The notes: generated by a model from the sequence alone, not told the origin. 32,128 nt of DNA from an uncultured Clostridia bacterium (GCA_934254835.1 CAKQMI010000022.1:1-32128), one strand, 5' to 3'. Counted from the first letter of the stretch, positions 22,692 to 31,884 are shown. Numbers and translations are program-made.

Positions 22692-23990
22692 ATGTCAAAA
22701 AAAGTATTTATCAACGCAAACTTATTCAACGGCTACGCCGACAGCACTTTGCAAAAATGCGCAATCTTTGTTGACGGCGACAAAATTGCAAAGGTTTCTT
22801 CCGACGAAAATCTCGATTTCTCGGGATATGAAGTCATCGATTTGAAAGGAAAATACGTCACACCGGGGCTGGTCAATCCTCACATCCACCTTTTCGGCAC
22901 GGGCGTGCCCAGCAAGGTTATCTCGGGCGGTGGCGCACAAAAACTCGTTATGAAAATCGTCCAAACCAAACTCGGCGACAAGATTTTGGACGGACTTGTA
23001 AAAAGCGCGGTCAAACAGCAACTTCTGAGCGGTGTCACAACCGTTCGTGCGGTTGGCGACTTCAAGTATTCGGACGTTCGTCTGCGTGACAACATCAATG
23101 CGGGCAAAGTTCAAGGACCGAGACTTCAGGTTTCCGGCCCCGCAATCACCGTTCCCGGCGGACACGGCGACGGCACTTTCTCGATGACGTCCGACACCCC
23201 CGAAGGTCTTCGTGAACTCGTCAGAAAAAATAAAGAGCACGGCGTAGATTTCATCAAAATCTGCGTAACGGGCGGTGTCATCGACGCGAAAGTCAAAGGC
23301 GAACCCGGCGAGGTAAAAATGAATCTCGAACAAACCAAAGCCGTCGTTGACGAGGCGCATAAACTCGGTCTTCGCGTTGCGTCGCACACCGAAAGCATCA
23401 AAGGCGTGGAAATTACTGCGGCGGCAGGCGTGGATACAGTCGAGCACGGTGCACCCCTGACGCCCGAAATGGTTGAACAAATGAAAGCAACCAACTCTGC
23501 AATGGACGTCACTTATTCCCCCGCGCTCCCATTGCAAATGATCGATCCGTCCATCACCAAGCTGAATCCCATCTGCGTTTTCAACACCGAAATCGTCGTC
23601 AACAATATGACAATCGGCGCAAAAGACTGCATAAGAGAAGGCATACTCCTCGGCATGGGCACCGACAGTTCCTGCCCGTTCGCCACGCAATACAATATGT
23701 GGCGTGAAATCGTGTTCTTCCAAAAACGCGTGGGCGTATCGAACGCTTTCGCACTCTCCGTCGCAACCCTAAACAACGCCAAACTTATGTGCTTGGACGA
23801 CGTTTGCGGTACCGTAGAGGCAGGCAAAAGCGCGGATATGATCGTCATGAGCAGAAACCCGTTGGACGACCTCACCGCCCTTCGCGATCTCGATATGGTC
23901 GTTGTACGTGGCGAAGTCATCAACAATCCCGTCCCGAAACGCAACGAAACCATCGAAAAGGAACTGGACGAAATCACAAAAAAGATTTAA
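22692..23990 (+). CDS. Metal-dependent amidohydrolase (imidazolonepropionase/Xaa-Pro dipeptidase-like)
   Basis: A 432-residue enzyme of the amidohydrolase superfamily, which hydrolyses C-N or related bonds with a metal-activated water. The metal ligands are readable in order: H64 and H66 in NPHIHLFG, a lysine that may be carboxylated in DFIKICVTGG, His in ASHTES and EHGAPL, and the catalytic Asp in MGTDSSCPF. Small N- and C-terminal beta domains frame the barrel. The subgroup is that of imidazolonepropionase-like and prolidase-like members; the substrate is unknown. The ATG at 22692 is chosen over GTG at 22683 because AAGGTGAT then sits at correct spacing. It follows two membrane proteins and ends at a terminator. 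Confidence 0.9.
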   Translation: MSKKVFINANLFNGYADSTLQKCAIFVDGDKIAKVSSDENLDFSGYEVIDLKGKYVTPGLVNPHIHLFGTGVPSKVISGGGAQKLVMKIVQTKLGDKILDGLVKSAVKQQLLSGVTTVRAVGDFKYSDVRLRDNINAGKVQGPRLQVSGPAITVPGGHGDGTFSMTSDTPEGLRELVRKNKEHGVDFIKICVTGGVIDAKVKGEPGEVKMNLEQTKAVVDEAHKLGLRVASHTESIKGVEITAAAGVDTVEHGAPLTPEMVEQMKATNSAMDVTYSPALPLQMIDPSITKLNPICVFNTEIVVNNMTIGAKDCIREGILLGMGTDSSCPFATQYNMWREIVFFQKRVGVSNAFALSVATLNNAKLMCLDDVCGTVEAGKSADMIVMSRNPLDDLTALRDLDMVVVRGEVINNPVPKRNETIEKELDEITKKI

Positions 23991-24008
23991 TAAGGCTTTA
24001 ATTCCATC

Positions 24009-24042
24009 AAAAAACCCGCAAATTTTGCGGGTTTTCTTTTTT
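24009..24042. terminator. Bidirectional terminator between amidohydrolase and M20 peptidase genes
   Basis: CCCGCAAA (24015-24022) pairs with TTTGCGGG (24024-24031) around one T, extended by A4/T4 pairs and flanked by A6 on the left and a T-rich run on the right. It serves the convergent genes on both sides. Confidence 0.88.
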
Positions 24043-24063
24043 GTTTTGTAAGTTTTGTTTTGA

Positions 24064-25395
24064 TTATTTGAAGTTTGTCAGGACGTTTCTGTAGAATTCT
24101 ACACCGCCTGCAAGCGCGTCAACGCCGATACGCTCGTTGTAGCCGTGGCATGCGCCCAGCTCGTCAAGACCGACTAAAAACGGTGTGAAACGAAGCGCGG
24201 TGTTGCAAATGTCTTGCATAAATCTGCAGTCGGTACCGCCTGCGATAAGGTAAGGCGCAAGAACGGTGTCACCGTAAGTTTTGTTGATCATATCGACGGT
24301 GAATTTATAGCCGTCAGACTTGGTATCCGTGCAAGGACTTGCGTCGCGAGTATTCAAAACCTCGATTTCGATATCGTATTTCTTTGCAAGTTTTTCAAGT
24401 TTTTTCATGCACTTGTCGTGACCTTCTTGCGGTGAATAGCGGAGGTTTGCAAGCACCCAAGCGGCGTCGGGAATATTGTTGGTGGCGTGACTTCCCTCGG
24501 ACATGGTGAACACCATCGTTGTGGAAAGGAACGCTTTGACCTGCGACGCGATGCTGTCGGGCAAAACCTTGAGCGCAATGGGCAAGAAGTGATAGGCATT
24601 TCTGATGAGCGGACGGAACTGAGGCTTGACCGCTTTTGAAATATCCTTGAAAAGTTCCTTCAAGATCGGCAGGACTTTCACGTCGAAAATATTGTGCTTT
24701 TCGTTGTAAATTATGAATTTTGCAAGGCGCACGAAAGGCGTATTTTTAGGTGGCGCACTGCTGTGTCCGCCTTTGCTTCTGGCAATAAATTTGATGTCGG
24801 CAAAGCCTTTTTCCTGCACACCGATGACGCCGGCGTTTTTGATGAGGAATTTTTTGAAAGGTTCTTTCGACGTCATACCACCGCCCTCGTCAATGACAAG
24901 CACGGGTTTTACGCCCAAAGTTTTGGAAAGGTATTCCGCCTCGGCAATCGCGCTACCGCCCGAGTTTTCCTCGTCGTCGCCATAGCAGAAATAGACGTCC
25001 TGCTCGGGGACGAAGCCTTGTTCGATAAGCTCGTTGCAAGCAACCATACTTCCGAAAATCATACATTTGCAGTCAACCGCACCGCGTCCCCAGATTTTGC
25101 CTTCTTCGATTGCTCCGCTGTAAGGCGGATATTTCCAACCTTTCGGATCCTCTTCGGGAACAACGTCCTGATGCGCCATCAATACCAACGGACGGTCGTG
25201 TTTTTTGCCTTCCCATTTGATAATCATAGCGTTGTTGCGGACGTTATAGCGAGGAAGCTCGGCAAACTTCGGGGCGATGTCCCACATTACGGCGTGCAAT
25301 TCGTCAAAGTGTTTTTGGTCTCCGCCGGTGACGGTCGGACACTGCAACATACGCGAGAATTGCTTTGCATACAAGTCTTTCTTTTCGTACGACAT
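24064..25395 (-). CDS. M20 family metallopeptidase (carboxypeptidase S-like)
   Basis: A 443-residue cytoplasmic dizinc peptidase or N-acyl-amino-acid hydrolase. Metal ligands and catalytic residues fit M20: H75 and D77 in MAHQDVVP, D108 in WGRGAVDCK, the EE pair in GDDEENSGG, D in VIDEGGG and the late His in LGACHGYNERI. The dimerisation domain contains RSKGGHSSAPP. The carboxypeptidase S-like form is suggested by length and by WGRGAVDCK. The substrate is unknown. AGGAGA precedes the ATG, 10 bp after the acetyltransferase stop, so it is third in the operon begun by the surface protein. No signal peptide. Confidence 0.92.
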   Translation of the reverse strand: MSYEKKDLYAKQFSRMLQCPTVTGGDQKHFDELHAVMWDIAPKFAELPRYNVRNNAMIIKWEGKKHDRPLVLMAHQDVVPEEDPKGWKYPPYSGAIEEGKIWGRGAVDCKCMIFGSMVACNELIEQGFVPEQDVYFCYGDDEENSGGSAIAEAEYLSKTLGVKPVLVIDEGGGMTSKEPFKKFLIKNAGVIGVQEKGFADIKFIARSKGGHSSAPPKNTPFVRLAKFIIYNEKHNIFDVKVLPILKELFKDISKAVKPQFRPLIRNAYHFLPIALKVLPDSIASQVKAFLSTTMVFTMSEGSHATNNIPDAAWVLANLRYSPQEGHDKCMKKLEKLAKKYDIEIEVLNTRDASPCTDTKSDGYKFTVDMINKTYGDTVLAPYLIAGGTDCRFMQDICNTALRFTPFLVGLDELGACHGYNERIGVDALAGGVEFYRNVLTNFK

Positions 25396-25405
25396 AATTT
25401 TCTCC

Positions 25406-26002
25406 TTAAAATTTTTTATCCTTAAAATAGTAAATTTCGTCTTTTTCGGATATTTCGCGCAGGACGCGCGCAGGGTTGCCGACAGCGACGACGTTGTCAG
25501 CGATATCCTTTGTCACGACCGCGCCCGCACCGATTACCGAATTGTCGCCGATTGTGACGCCGGGCAAAATTTTGACGCACGCGCCTATCCATACGTTGTT
25601 GCCGATTTTGACGTCGGCGTTGTATTGCAGACCTTTTTCGCGACACTTCGGGCTTATGGGGTGTCCCGCAGTGATTATCGTGACGTTGGGACCGATCATT
25701 ACGTTGTTGCCGATTTCGATTTTGCCGTCGTCAACGAGCGTAAGACAAAAATTGCTGTAAAAGTTATCGCCGATGAAAACGTGCTTACCGCCCCAATTTG
25801 CGAAAAACGGTTGCGTTACAAACGAGTTTTTGCCGATCGCACCAAAGCATTTTTTCAAATATTCCTGCTCGCGCGCGTCGCCGTACGGCAAGTCGTTGTA
25901 GGCTTTCATCGCGTTCAGGTATTCAAATTGCTCGGATACGATGTCTTGGTCGTTCGGATCGTACACAAGCCCGGCAATCATTTTTTCTCTGTTGGTCATC
26001 AT
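25406..26002 (-). CDS. Maltose/galactoside O-acetyltransferase-like hexapeptide enzyme
   Basis: A 198-residue left-handed beta-helix acetyltransferase of the Maa/LacA/NodL group, which moves acetyl from acetyl-CoA to a sugar hydroxyl. The N-terminal Mac domain (MTNREKMIAGLVYDPND) is followed by hexapeptide repeats and the catalytic His in TAGHPISPKCR; GAGAVVTKDIADNVVAVGNPARVLR is the standard end. The start is ATG at 26002 or the adjacent ATG at 25999. A longer frame to 26053 would overlap the upstream gene. There is no clear Shine-Dalgarno; the start lies one base past the surface-protein stop codon, suggesting coupled translation. Acceptor sugar unknown. Confidence 0.92.
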   Translation of the reverse strand: MMTNREKMIAGLVYDPNDQDIVSEQFEYLNAMKAYNDLPYGDAREQEYLKKCFGAIGKNSFVTQPFFANWGGKHVFIGDNFYSNFCLTLVDDGKIEIGNNVMIGPNVTIITAGHPISPKCREKGLQYNADVKIGNNVWIGACVKILPGVTIGDNSVIGAGAVVTKDIADNVVAVGNPARVLREISEKDEIYYFKDKKF

Positions 26003-26003
26003 A

Positions 26004-28859
26004 TTAAAGCGATGCGGTGGACCTGCCTTCGCGCAGGTTTTTATAGAGCGCACCCGTCTCTTGGAAGTCGAGTTTTTTCTCGGAATCGGGACCTATTTGG
26101 TAGTTGCCTTTTTTGTAACTAAATACGTGCATCGGGAAACGAACGTAATCTTTCAAAAGCAAATTAAACAACACTTTCAAATCCGGCGTAAGCGATGAGG
26201 CTGTTATTTTTGCCGTAACGCCATTGTATCCTGCACTTTCATCGATTTGAACAATATCCCGAGGTACAGGTGACGTAAGTCCGATAATGGCAATTGCCAA
26301 ATGGACGTATTCTTTGCCGTTAATATTATGTCTTAACGCCGCGTATTCCTTTTGCATCAATTCTTTTGCCAAAATTTGCGAACCTTGTGTTTTAATAACA
26401 TTATCAAGGTCATCGCCTAAGCCTGTTGGCGGAATTAGTCCGCTGGACGAAGCAAAGTCGTCAATGCTTATCCAGTTGTATATATCGAGGAAACCTTCGA
26501 TATGCAAAAGGTGGTCGGTGTAGCCGGCATCTTTCATATCCTCCCACGTTGCGTTTTCGGGGAACCCGTTTCCACCGTTGCGGTCAAGGTCCCTATTAAA
26601 GTCGGTATAAACATAAATCGGGATAAGCGCGCTGTGCGTAAAGACGCTGTTCTTTAGATTTACCTTTGTGGGGATTCTGCCCTCGCTCTCTGTCTTATCA
26701 CCCGTCATCGGCATATAGAACGAGTTTGCGGACGAGTTTCTGAAAATACAACCTTCGATGTCAACGTTTGCACCGTCGACTTCCATCAAAACTTTTGCGT
26801 TTTCAAAAATACAATATTTGAAGGAAATGTTTTCAATCGGTTTGTCGCCGTTACCTTCTTTGATCATACGATGAATGTTGACGCAACGTCTCATTTTATC
26901 CCATTGCATAAGACCGTTTTTTGCCTCGGGATCGTTATAACCTGCGCGGAAAACAGTGTTTTCGATATGAACATTGTCCTCCTGCATAAGCACAAGGTCG
27001 GTGTAGTAGTCGTTATTTTTTTCTTTGATTATTTTTTCGTCATAGCAGATAATATAACCGTTGCCGTAAATGTTCACACCTCCGGGCACGATTATTTTGG
27101 ACTTATCGTGGTTGTCCCCGGGAGTAATGACAAGTTTGCCATCGGCGTTGGTATCATTGACGTAAACCGCTACGTTGCTTTTCATTGACAATGCGGTTTT
27201 CAACTGTTTTTCGTTTTTGACGGTATAGCCGTCGATGACGTTCAGCACGTACTTCGCGACGACGGGCAAATTATCATACATGGGATATTTTGCCTTAATC
27301 GTAATCGTGACTTTGTTTTTGAGCCCTTTCTTTTCTTCGGGGATGTCCATCAACATAAGTTTGTTGTACTCATCTTTTTTGTCCGAGAACTTGGCGATAC
27401 TTTCGTCAGAAGTCGAAAACTCAAAGTTTTCAAAGTCAACGTCTTTCGGATAGTTGAAGTCCATATAGAAGTAATAGGGGATAGTCACCTTGCAATCAGC
27501 GTCGTTGAAAACCTTGTTGCCAAAGACGGTTTCGGCGGCAATTCCGCGTTTTGCGTCGGTGGCGTTTAATGCAAGGTTGATTGCAACGACAGGCGTGACA
27601 ACCTTAAGTTCAACCGTACTGCACGATTTTCCGGTATTTTTATCTACCGCCGTGATTTTGACATCGCCTTCTTTGTTGGGCTCGATAATCGCAATGTTTT
27701 TGTCCAAATTCGTAATGTTGACAATCTGCGTGCCGGGAGTAATATCTGTGGACGAGAACTTGACGTCGGGAACGCCCTCTTTAGTAGGATCGCGATACAC
27801 CACTTCGAGATAAATCGGAAGCCCGCGCTTTATGATATACTCCGACTTGTCGCCGTTATTGTTGTAAAGTTTTTGGAGGAGAATATCGTAGTTTTTGAAA
27901 ACGATATCGTCATCGTACATCGATTCAACCTTGAACGCCGAGAATGTTTTGCCTTTTACGGTGACGGTCGCAACAGTGGAGTTTTCTTCGAATTGAAGCA
28001 TTCCGTCCACGATTCTACCACCCGTGACGCTAGCTTTTGTCAAATCTTTAAGATAATCATTGACATTGACGGCACCCGTGGTATAGCAATAACTCTCTTT
28101 CTTGAAAACACCCTCTTTTACGCTGACTTTGACGGACGCTCCGACACCTGTGTCGGTGTCGTTTGAAACAACCGAAATAGTCGCATCACCCGTGCCTTTT
28201 GCCGTAAGGATACCGTTTTTGTCAACTTCGACGACGCCGTCGTTTGTGGACGACCAGGTTACGCTTTTGTTGCGCGCGCCACTCGGCGTGAAAATGGGAT
28301 TTATAAGAAGTCTTTCGCCTTTGTCCAAAGAAATACTGTCGTTTGCAGAAAGTTTTTTATTGCTTCCGTACGGCATAAGGTCGATTTTCGTGACTTTGTC
28401 GCCGACGACTTTAACGTTGCAAGTTGCAAACTTGTTTCCTTCTTCCGTCGTAACTTTTACGACAAACGAGCCATATCCGTTGACCGTTACGACGCCGTTG
28501 TTGTCAATAGTTGCGATATCGATGTGGTTTTTATCGATATGTTCTTGCAGTTTCTTCCCGCTTAAATTGGCGCAATCATCACATTCGTCATCTTTTGCAT
28601 AAACAAACGGAATATCACTTTTCTGTTCTTCAATCGACCAAATGAGGTTGTGATTTTTTGCAAAACGCGGATAGACCGTCGCTTTCAAAGTGTCAATGAT
28701 GTTTCCTTTGTCAAGGGAAAATTCAATTTTAGTCTCGTTAAGTTCCACCCTATCGACGGGCAGATACGCATTTTTCGAAATAATGTTTGTTGTGAGAAGC
28801 ACCGACGCCACTATAATAATAGGGATAAGGATCAGCACTCCGATAAGGACTTTTTTCAT
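26004..28859 (-). CDS. Large exported Ig-like and beta-helix protein
   Basis: A 951-residue protein with an N-terminal hydrophobic helix (about 5-28) that acts as signal anchor; no lipobox or LPXTG motif is seen. Two bacterial Ig-like (Big_2) domains follow, about 35-153 and 155-250, the second with the typical VTWSSTNDGVVEVDKNGILTAKGTG pattern (given in part). More Ig-like repeats appear around 330-545. Residues about 560-760 look like a parallel beta-helix as in pectate-lyase-like folds (IENTVFRAG, ISFKYCIFENAKV, VDIEGCIFRNSSAN). No catalytic motif was recognised. AGGAG precedes the ATG. It is first of three genes with the acetyltransferase and M20 peptidase. Probably a cell-surface polysaccharide-binding or -processing protein; this is inference. 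Confidence 0.82.
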   Translation of the reverse strand: MKKVLIGVLILIPIIIVASVLLTTNIISKNAYLPVDRVELNETKIEFSLDKGNIIDTLKATVYPRFAKNHNLIWSIEEQKSDIPFVYAKDDECDDCANLSGKKLQEHIDKNHIDIATIDNNGVVTVNGYGSFVVKVTTEEGNKFATCNVKVVGDKVTKIDLMPYGSNKKLSANDSISLDKGERLLINPIFTPSGARNKSVTWSSTNDGVVEVDKNGILTAKGTGDATISVVSNDTDTGVGASVKVSVKEGVFKKESYCYTTGAVNVNDYLKDLTKASVTGGRIVDGMLQFEENSTVATVTVKGKTFSAFKVESMYDDDIVFKNYDILLQKLYNNNGDKSEYIIKRGLPIYLEVVYRDPTKEGVPDVKFSSTDITPGTQIVNITNLDKNIAIIEPNKEGDVKITAVDKNTGKSCSTVELKVVTPVVAINLALNATDAKRGIAAETVFGNKVFNDADCKVTIPYYFYMDFNYPKDVDFENFEFSTSDESIAKFSDKKDEYNKLMLMDIPEEKKGLKNKVTITIKAKYPMYDNLPVVAKYVLNVIDGYTVKNEKQLKTALSMKSNVAVYVNDTNADGKLVITPGDNHDKSKIIVPGGVNIYGNGYIICYDEKIIKEKNNDYYTDLVLMQEDNVHIENTVFRAGYNDPEAKNGLMQWDKMRRCVNIHRMIKEGNGDKPIENISFKYCIFENAKVLMEVDGANVDIEGCIFRNSSANSFYMPMTGDKTESEGRIPTKVNLKNSVFTHSALIPIYVYTDFNRDLDRNGGNGFPENATWEDMKDAGYTDHLLHIEGFLDIYNWISIDDFASSSGLIPPTGLGDDLDNVIKTQGSQILAKELMQKEYAALRHNINGKEYVHLAIAIIGLTSPVPRDIVQIDESAGYNGVTAKITASSLTPDLKVLFNLLLKDYVRFPMHVFSYKKGNYQIGPDSEKKLDFQETGALYKNLREGRSTASL

Positions 28860-28897
28860 TAAGCTCCTACCTTTTAATATATTTCAATACCGCAGAT

Positions 28898-28926
28898 ATT
28901 ATATCACTTACTTAAATTTAAGTAAA
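28898..28926 (-). promoter_or_regulatory. Promoter with 18-bp palindromic operator for the surface-protein operon
   Basis: On the minus strand TTTACT (28921-28926) and a perfect TATAAT (28898-28903) are 17 bp apart. The perfect palindrome TTACTTAAATTTAAGTAA (28908-28925) covers the -35 box and most of the spacer. A dimeric repressor bound there would block polymerase. No regulator gene lies next to it. Confidence 0.65.
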
Positions 28927-28961
28927 GAATAAACGCTACAATAAGTAATATGTGCAAAAAT

Positions 28962-28990
28962 AAAAACGGCGCAAAGTTACGCCGTTTTTT
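28962..28990. terminator. Terminator of the symporter-phosphoesterase operon
   Basis: ACGGCG (28966-28971) pairs with CGCCGT (28980-28985) around an 8-nt loop, with A/T flanks on both sides, so it gives a T-tract on the minus strand. It lies about 110 bp after the phosphoesterase stop codon. The AT-rich stretch between (28991-29098) holds no gene. Confidence 0.8.
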
Positions 28991-29098
28991 ACAAATTTTA
29001 ATAAAATTTTGAAATTATATTGATAAATTTCGACAAATTTTGCAGATTTTATTGAAAAATTGTAAAATCTGTCAAAAATTAAATCTTGCAAAATTATT

Positions 29099-30127
29099 TT
29101 ATCTTCCCGTTTCAAAGAAGGATTTTCCTTCGATATCGTCAAGAGGCAACAATTTCACGTCAAAACTGCCGTCGTCGAAAATTTCGATAATCGTGCCACC
29201 CCTTTGCGTGTGACGCTTTTCGATGCCCTTGTATGCAAGATAATCGATGCTCATGCCGTATGTCAGGCGGATTCCCTTATAGGTCAAAGACAAGGTATTC
29301 AGGTGGTCGTGCCCCATAAACATACCCTTGCAACTTTTGAAATTGACCATTTCGTTGAAGAATTTGCCCTCGATTGTCTTTGGATATCCGAAATAGTTGT
29401 CCTTTTCGTCGATAAACCCGACGTGATAAACAACGGATTTGTCCCCGCGATAAAACTTTTCCCACGCCTCGCGAAACTCCTTCGGCGGGATATGATAGAA
29501 TGCAAGCGACTTGACTTCATCGGGGGTTTTTCCGTATTTTTTCGCAACGTCGGTTATGGATTTTTTATACCATTCGATTTGGTCGTCGTGAATGGTGTCG
29601 AAGCCGTTGAAGAAACTCTTGCCGAGATAGGCGTTGCTGTCGATGAACGTCAGGACGTTGTTAAGACTGCCGTCGCCGTTCAGCACGGGGATATAATAGT
29701 TTCCGTCGCCGGTGATATTTTCGTCGCCGTGGCTGAAGTAGCAATTTTTGCACGAGGCATAGAAGTCGCCCAACTTTTTTTTATCGGCGGTTGCCCATAC
29801 TTCGCTGTCGTGATTGCCGAAAACCACCGTCCAAGGCTTGCCGAGTTTTTCCATAAGGTTTGCAAACTTTTTGCTGGATTTCATATTGTTAAAACTGCCC
29901 TGCAAAAGCCATGGAATGGGATAAACCATGTCGCCCGTCACGATGACAAAATCGGCGTCCGAGGCGTTCACGACTTTCTCGACAGCCTGAAGTGCGAGCT
30001 TGTCTTTTTTTCTTGTCGTCAACGAACCGCCGATATGAATATCGGTGAGTTGCAGAATTCTGAGTGGCTTACCGTTTTCTTTTGTAATATAGGTAATTCC
30101 GTCTTTTTTTTCAAATTTAACGCTCAT
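29099..30127 (-). CDS. Calcineurin-like metallophosphoesterase
   Basis: A 342-residue phosphoesterase with the five metal-binding blocks: D29 and H31 in QLTDIHIGG, GDM near 64, GNHDSE near 107, the histidine in FYHIPPKEF, and GHDHLN near 275. No signal peptide or membrane helix, so it is probably cytoplasmic. It resembles Icc/purple-acid-phosphatase-type enzymes that hydrolyse phosphomono- or diesters; the substrate is unknown. It starts six bases after the symporter stop with no obvious Shine-Dalgarno, which suggests coupling to the upstream gene. The pairing hints at handling of a phosphorylated glycoside or related compound, by inference. Confidence 0.92.
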   Translation of the reverse strand: MSVKFEKKDGITYITKENGKPLRILQLTDIHIGGSLTTRKKDKLALQAVEKVVNASDADFVIVTGDMVYPIPWLLQGSFNNMKSSKKFANLMEKLGKPWTVVFGNHDSEVWATADKKKLGDFYASCKNCYFSHGDENITGDGNYYIPVLNGDGSLNNVLTFIDSNAYLGKSFFNGFDTIHDDQIEWYKKSITDVAKKYGKTPDEVKSLAFYHIPPKEFREAWEKFYRGDKSVVYHVGFIDEKDNYFGYPKTIEGKFFNEMVNFKSCKGMFMGHDHLNTLSLTYKGIRLTYGMSIDYLAYKGIEKRHTQRGGTIIEIFDDGSFDVKLLPLDDIEGKSFFETGR

Positions 30128-30133
30128 TTTCGT

Positions 30134-31828
30134 TTAATTTTTGTTATCGTAGTCCTCGGGCGTTTCAACCGTTCCGAACGCACTTCCAAACTCTTCGTCA
30201 ATACTTTCATCGCTGACTTCGACAGCATTTCCCTCGTCGTCCAAGACGCGCGGATCAACCACGTCGTTTTCGTCAACCTTGCCGTAAAGTTCAGAAACAA
30301 GAGCGTCTCTTTCGGCGTTTTCTTCGTCAGTCAACTCAACGCCCTTCTTCCTTGCGTCGATAAAGTATCTTATCCTCACAAGTTTCTTGCTGTCAACCTT
30401 ATATTTGAACGACGCGATGAACGCAATCGTGATAAGAATTGCAACGGATATGCCCATAACGAGCCTGATTGCAAGCAACGCACTGTCGGGTTGCTCGATA
30501 TAAATCGTCGAGTCGCCCGTTGTGTTTTCTTTGTAATGACACCAGCCGAGTATCCAACCGACCATACCGACTGCGAGCGCACCTCCAACCTTTCTTGCAA
30601 GCGTCATCATACCGCTGTATGTACCTGTCGGACGATCGCCCGTCGCCATTTCGGCAACGTCCACGGTGTCGGGGAAGATAATCCACGGCATCATTTGCGC
30701 ACCGCCGAAGCCAAAGCCCATGATAAGCGCAACGATAGGTATCAAAATCGGAGGCGTCCAAGACGGCTCCATAATCGCAAACATTATTCCGCCAAAAATA
30801 TACAAAGGCAGTCCCATGCGGAAAGCGAATTGTTTGCTCTTTTTGTCCATCATTTTGCGTGCAAGCGGGAACATAATAACCGCGGCAACCATCAAAGGCG
30901 CAACGATGAACATCGAGGAAATGTCCATTCCGAAAAGTTTCTCGCCGTGCCATACGTCGGTGGCATAATAAACTGCCAGCGCACTTATCATATCCATACA
31001 GGCAAACGCCGAAACGTACATTACGATATGCCAACGATACGACCTGTTTTTATAAGGTTTTGCATAACTTTTTGCAAATTGTTTTGCATTGAATTTTTCA
31101 ACCGCCGTCGTGGGTTTAATACGCTCTTTTACGAAAATCGAGCAGATGATAAGACCACCGCCGAAAAGCGTGCCGAAAATAATCGCGGTCAAAAGCCAAA
31201 ATCCTGTCGGCGAAATGTGAGGCATAAACAGCCAGCCGTCGGCAGAAATCAAAGATTCGATTAAAAGCAAAGGAAGTACGTACGCAAGCCCCGATGACGC
31301 CGCCGTGAATATAAGTTTTACGGTGTTGGCGTTGTTCCTTTCACGGAACGACGGGGAAATGTCACTCGCCATCGAGCAATACGGCACCTGCGACAATGTC
31401 GAGCAAGTGTTCCAAATAAGATACATTATCAACATATAGGCGATAAACCCGTTTGTTGACATGCCCCACTGCGTGACCGGCATAAACAAAAGGAATATCG
31501 ATATGATTATCGAAATACCGCCCCAGAACATATACGGCTTGCGCCTGCCCCACTTACTGCGCGTGTTGTCGCTGATAAAGCCCATCACGGGGTCGGTTAT
31601 TGCGTCCCACAACTTTGCAATCATAAATATTGTGGATGCGATTTTAATGGGTATGCCCATCGTGGTCATGTACTTGACCAGTATGCACGCCATCAGCGCA
31701 ACGCCACCGCCGTCCATCAGACCGCCTATGCCATAACAAATCTTCTCTTTTACGGGTATTCTGTCTTCGGGCGCGATATAGTTTACGTCACCGGGGACAG
31801 CCACCACCTTTTCCTTCTTTTTCACGTT
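30134..31828 (-). CDS. GPH-type glycoside-pentoside-hexuronide:cation symporter
   Basis: A 564-residue MFS-related sugar carrier. About twelve hydrophobic segments are present. The MelB/GPH hallmark WDAITDPVMGFISDNTRSKWGRRKPY is seen (given only in part here: DPVMGFISDNTRSKWGRR). The start is GTG at 31828, because AGAGGT lies five bases upstream; the longer TTG start at 31843 would have no binding site. After the last helix comes a hydrophilic tail of about 95 residues that is strongly acidic (KVDENDVVDPRVLDDEGNAV region). It is not a IIA-like domain as in LacS. Sugar specificity cannot be read. It is first in a two-gene operon with the phosphoesterase. Confidence 0.92.
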   Translation of the reverse strand, partial: NVKKKEKVVAVPGDVNYIAPEDRIPVKEKICYGIGGLMDGGGVALMACILVKYMTTMGIPIKIASTIFMIAKLWDAITDPVMGFISDNTRSKWGRRKPYMFWGGISIIISIFLLFMPVTQWGMSTNGFIAYMLIMYLIWNTCSTLSQVPYCSMASDISPSFRERNNANTVKLIFTAASSGLAYVLPLLLIESLISADGWLFMPHISPTGFWLLTAIIFGTLFGGGLIICSIFVKERIKPTTAVEKFNAKQFAKSYAKPYKNRSYRWHIVMYVSAFACMDMISALAVYYATDVWHGEKLFGMDISSMFIVAPLMVAAVIMFPLARKMMDKKSKQFAFRMGLPLYIFGGIMFAIMEPSWTPPILIPIVALIMGFGFGGAQMMPWIIFPDTVDVAEMATGDRPTGTYSGMMTLARKVGGALAVGMVGWILGWCHYKENTTGDSTIYIEQPDSALLAIRLVMGISVAILITIAFIASFKYKVDSKKLVRIRYFIDARKKGVELTDEENAERDALVSELYGKVDENDVVDPRVLDDEGNAVEVSDESIDEEFGSAFGTVETPEDYDNKN

Positions 31829-31855
31829 GTACCTCTTTTGCAAAAAGATACTTTA

Positions 31856-31884
31856 ATAATATCATATTGTTTTGTTTTGCACAA
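31856..31884 (-). promoter_or_regulatory. Promoter of the symporter operon
   Basis: On the minus strand TTGTGC (31879-31884) and TATTAT (31856-31861) are 17 bp apart. An overlapping alternative pairs TTGCGG with TATGAT at 18 bp. Between this promoter and the tRNA terminator (31885-32009) there is no gene; the stretch holds a C-rich run, GGATATATCC (31925-31934) and the hairpin CCAACC-TAAC-GGTTGG (31975-31990). Confidence 0.55.

Noticed and set aside
22722..23723. 333-codon open frame antisense to the amidohydrolase
   Set aside because: The amidohydrolase has all metal ligands and a good ribosome site; the antisense frame has neither.
29204..31264. 686-codon open frame antisense to the phosphoesterase and symporter genes
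   Set aside because: Both minus-strand genes have clear family motifs; the antisense product is Arg/His/Cys-rich and lacks any motif.
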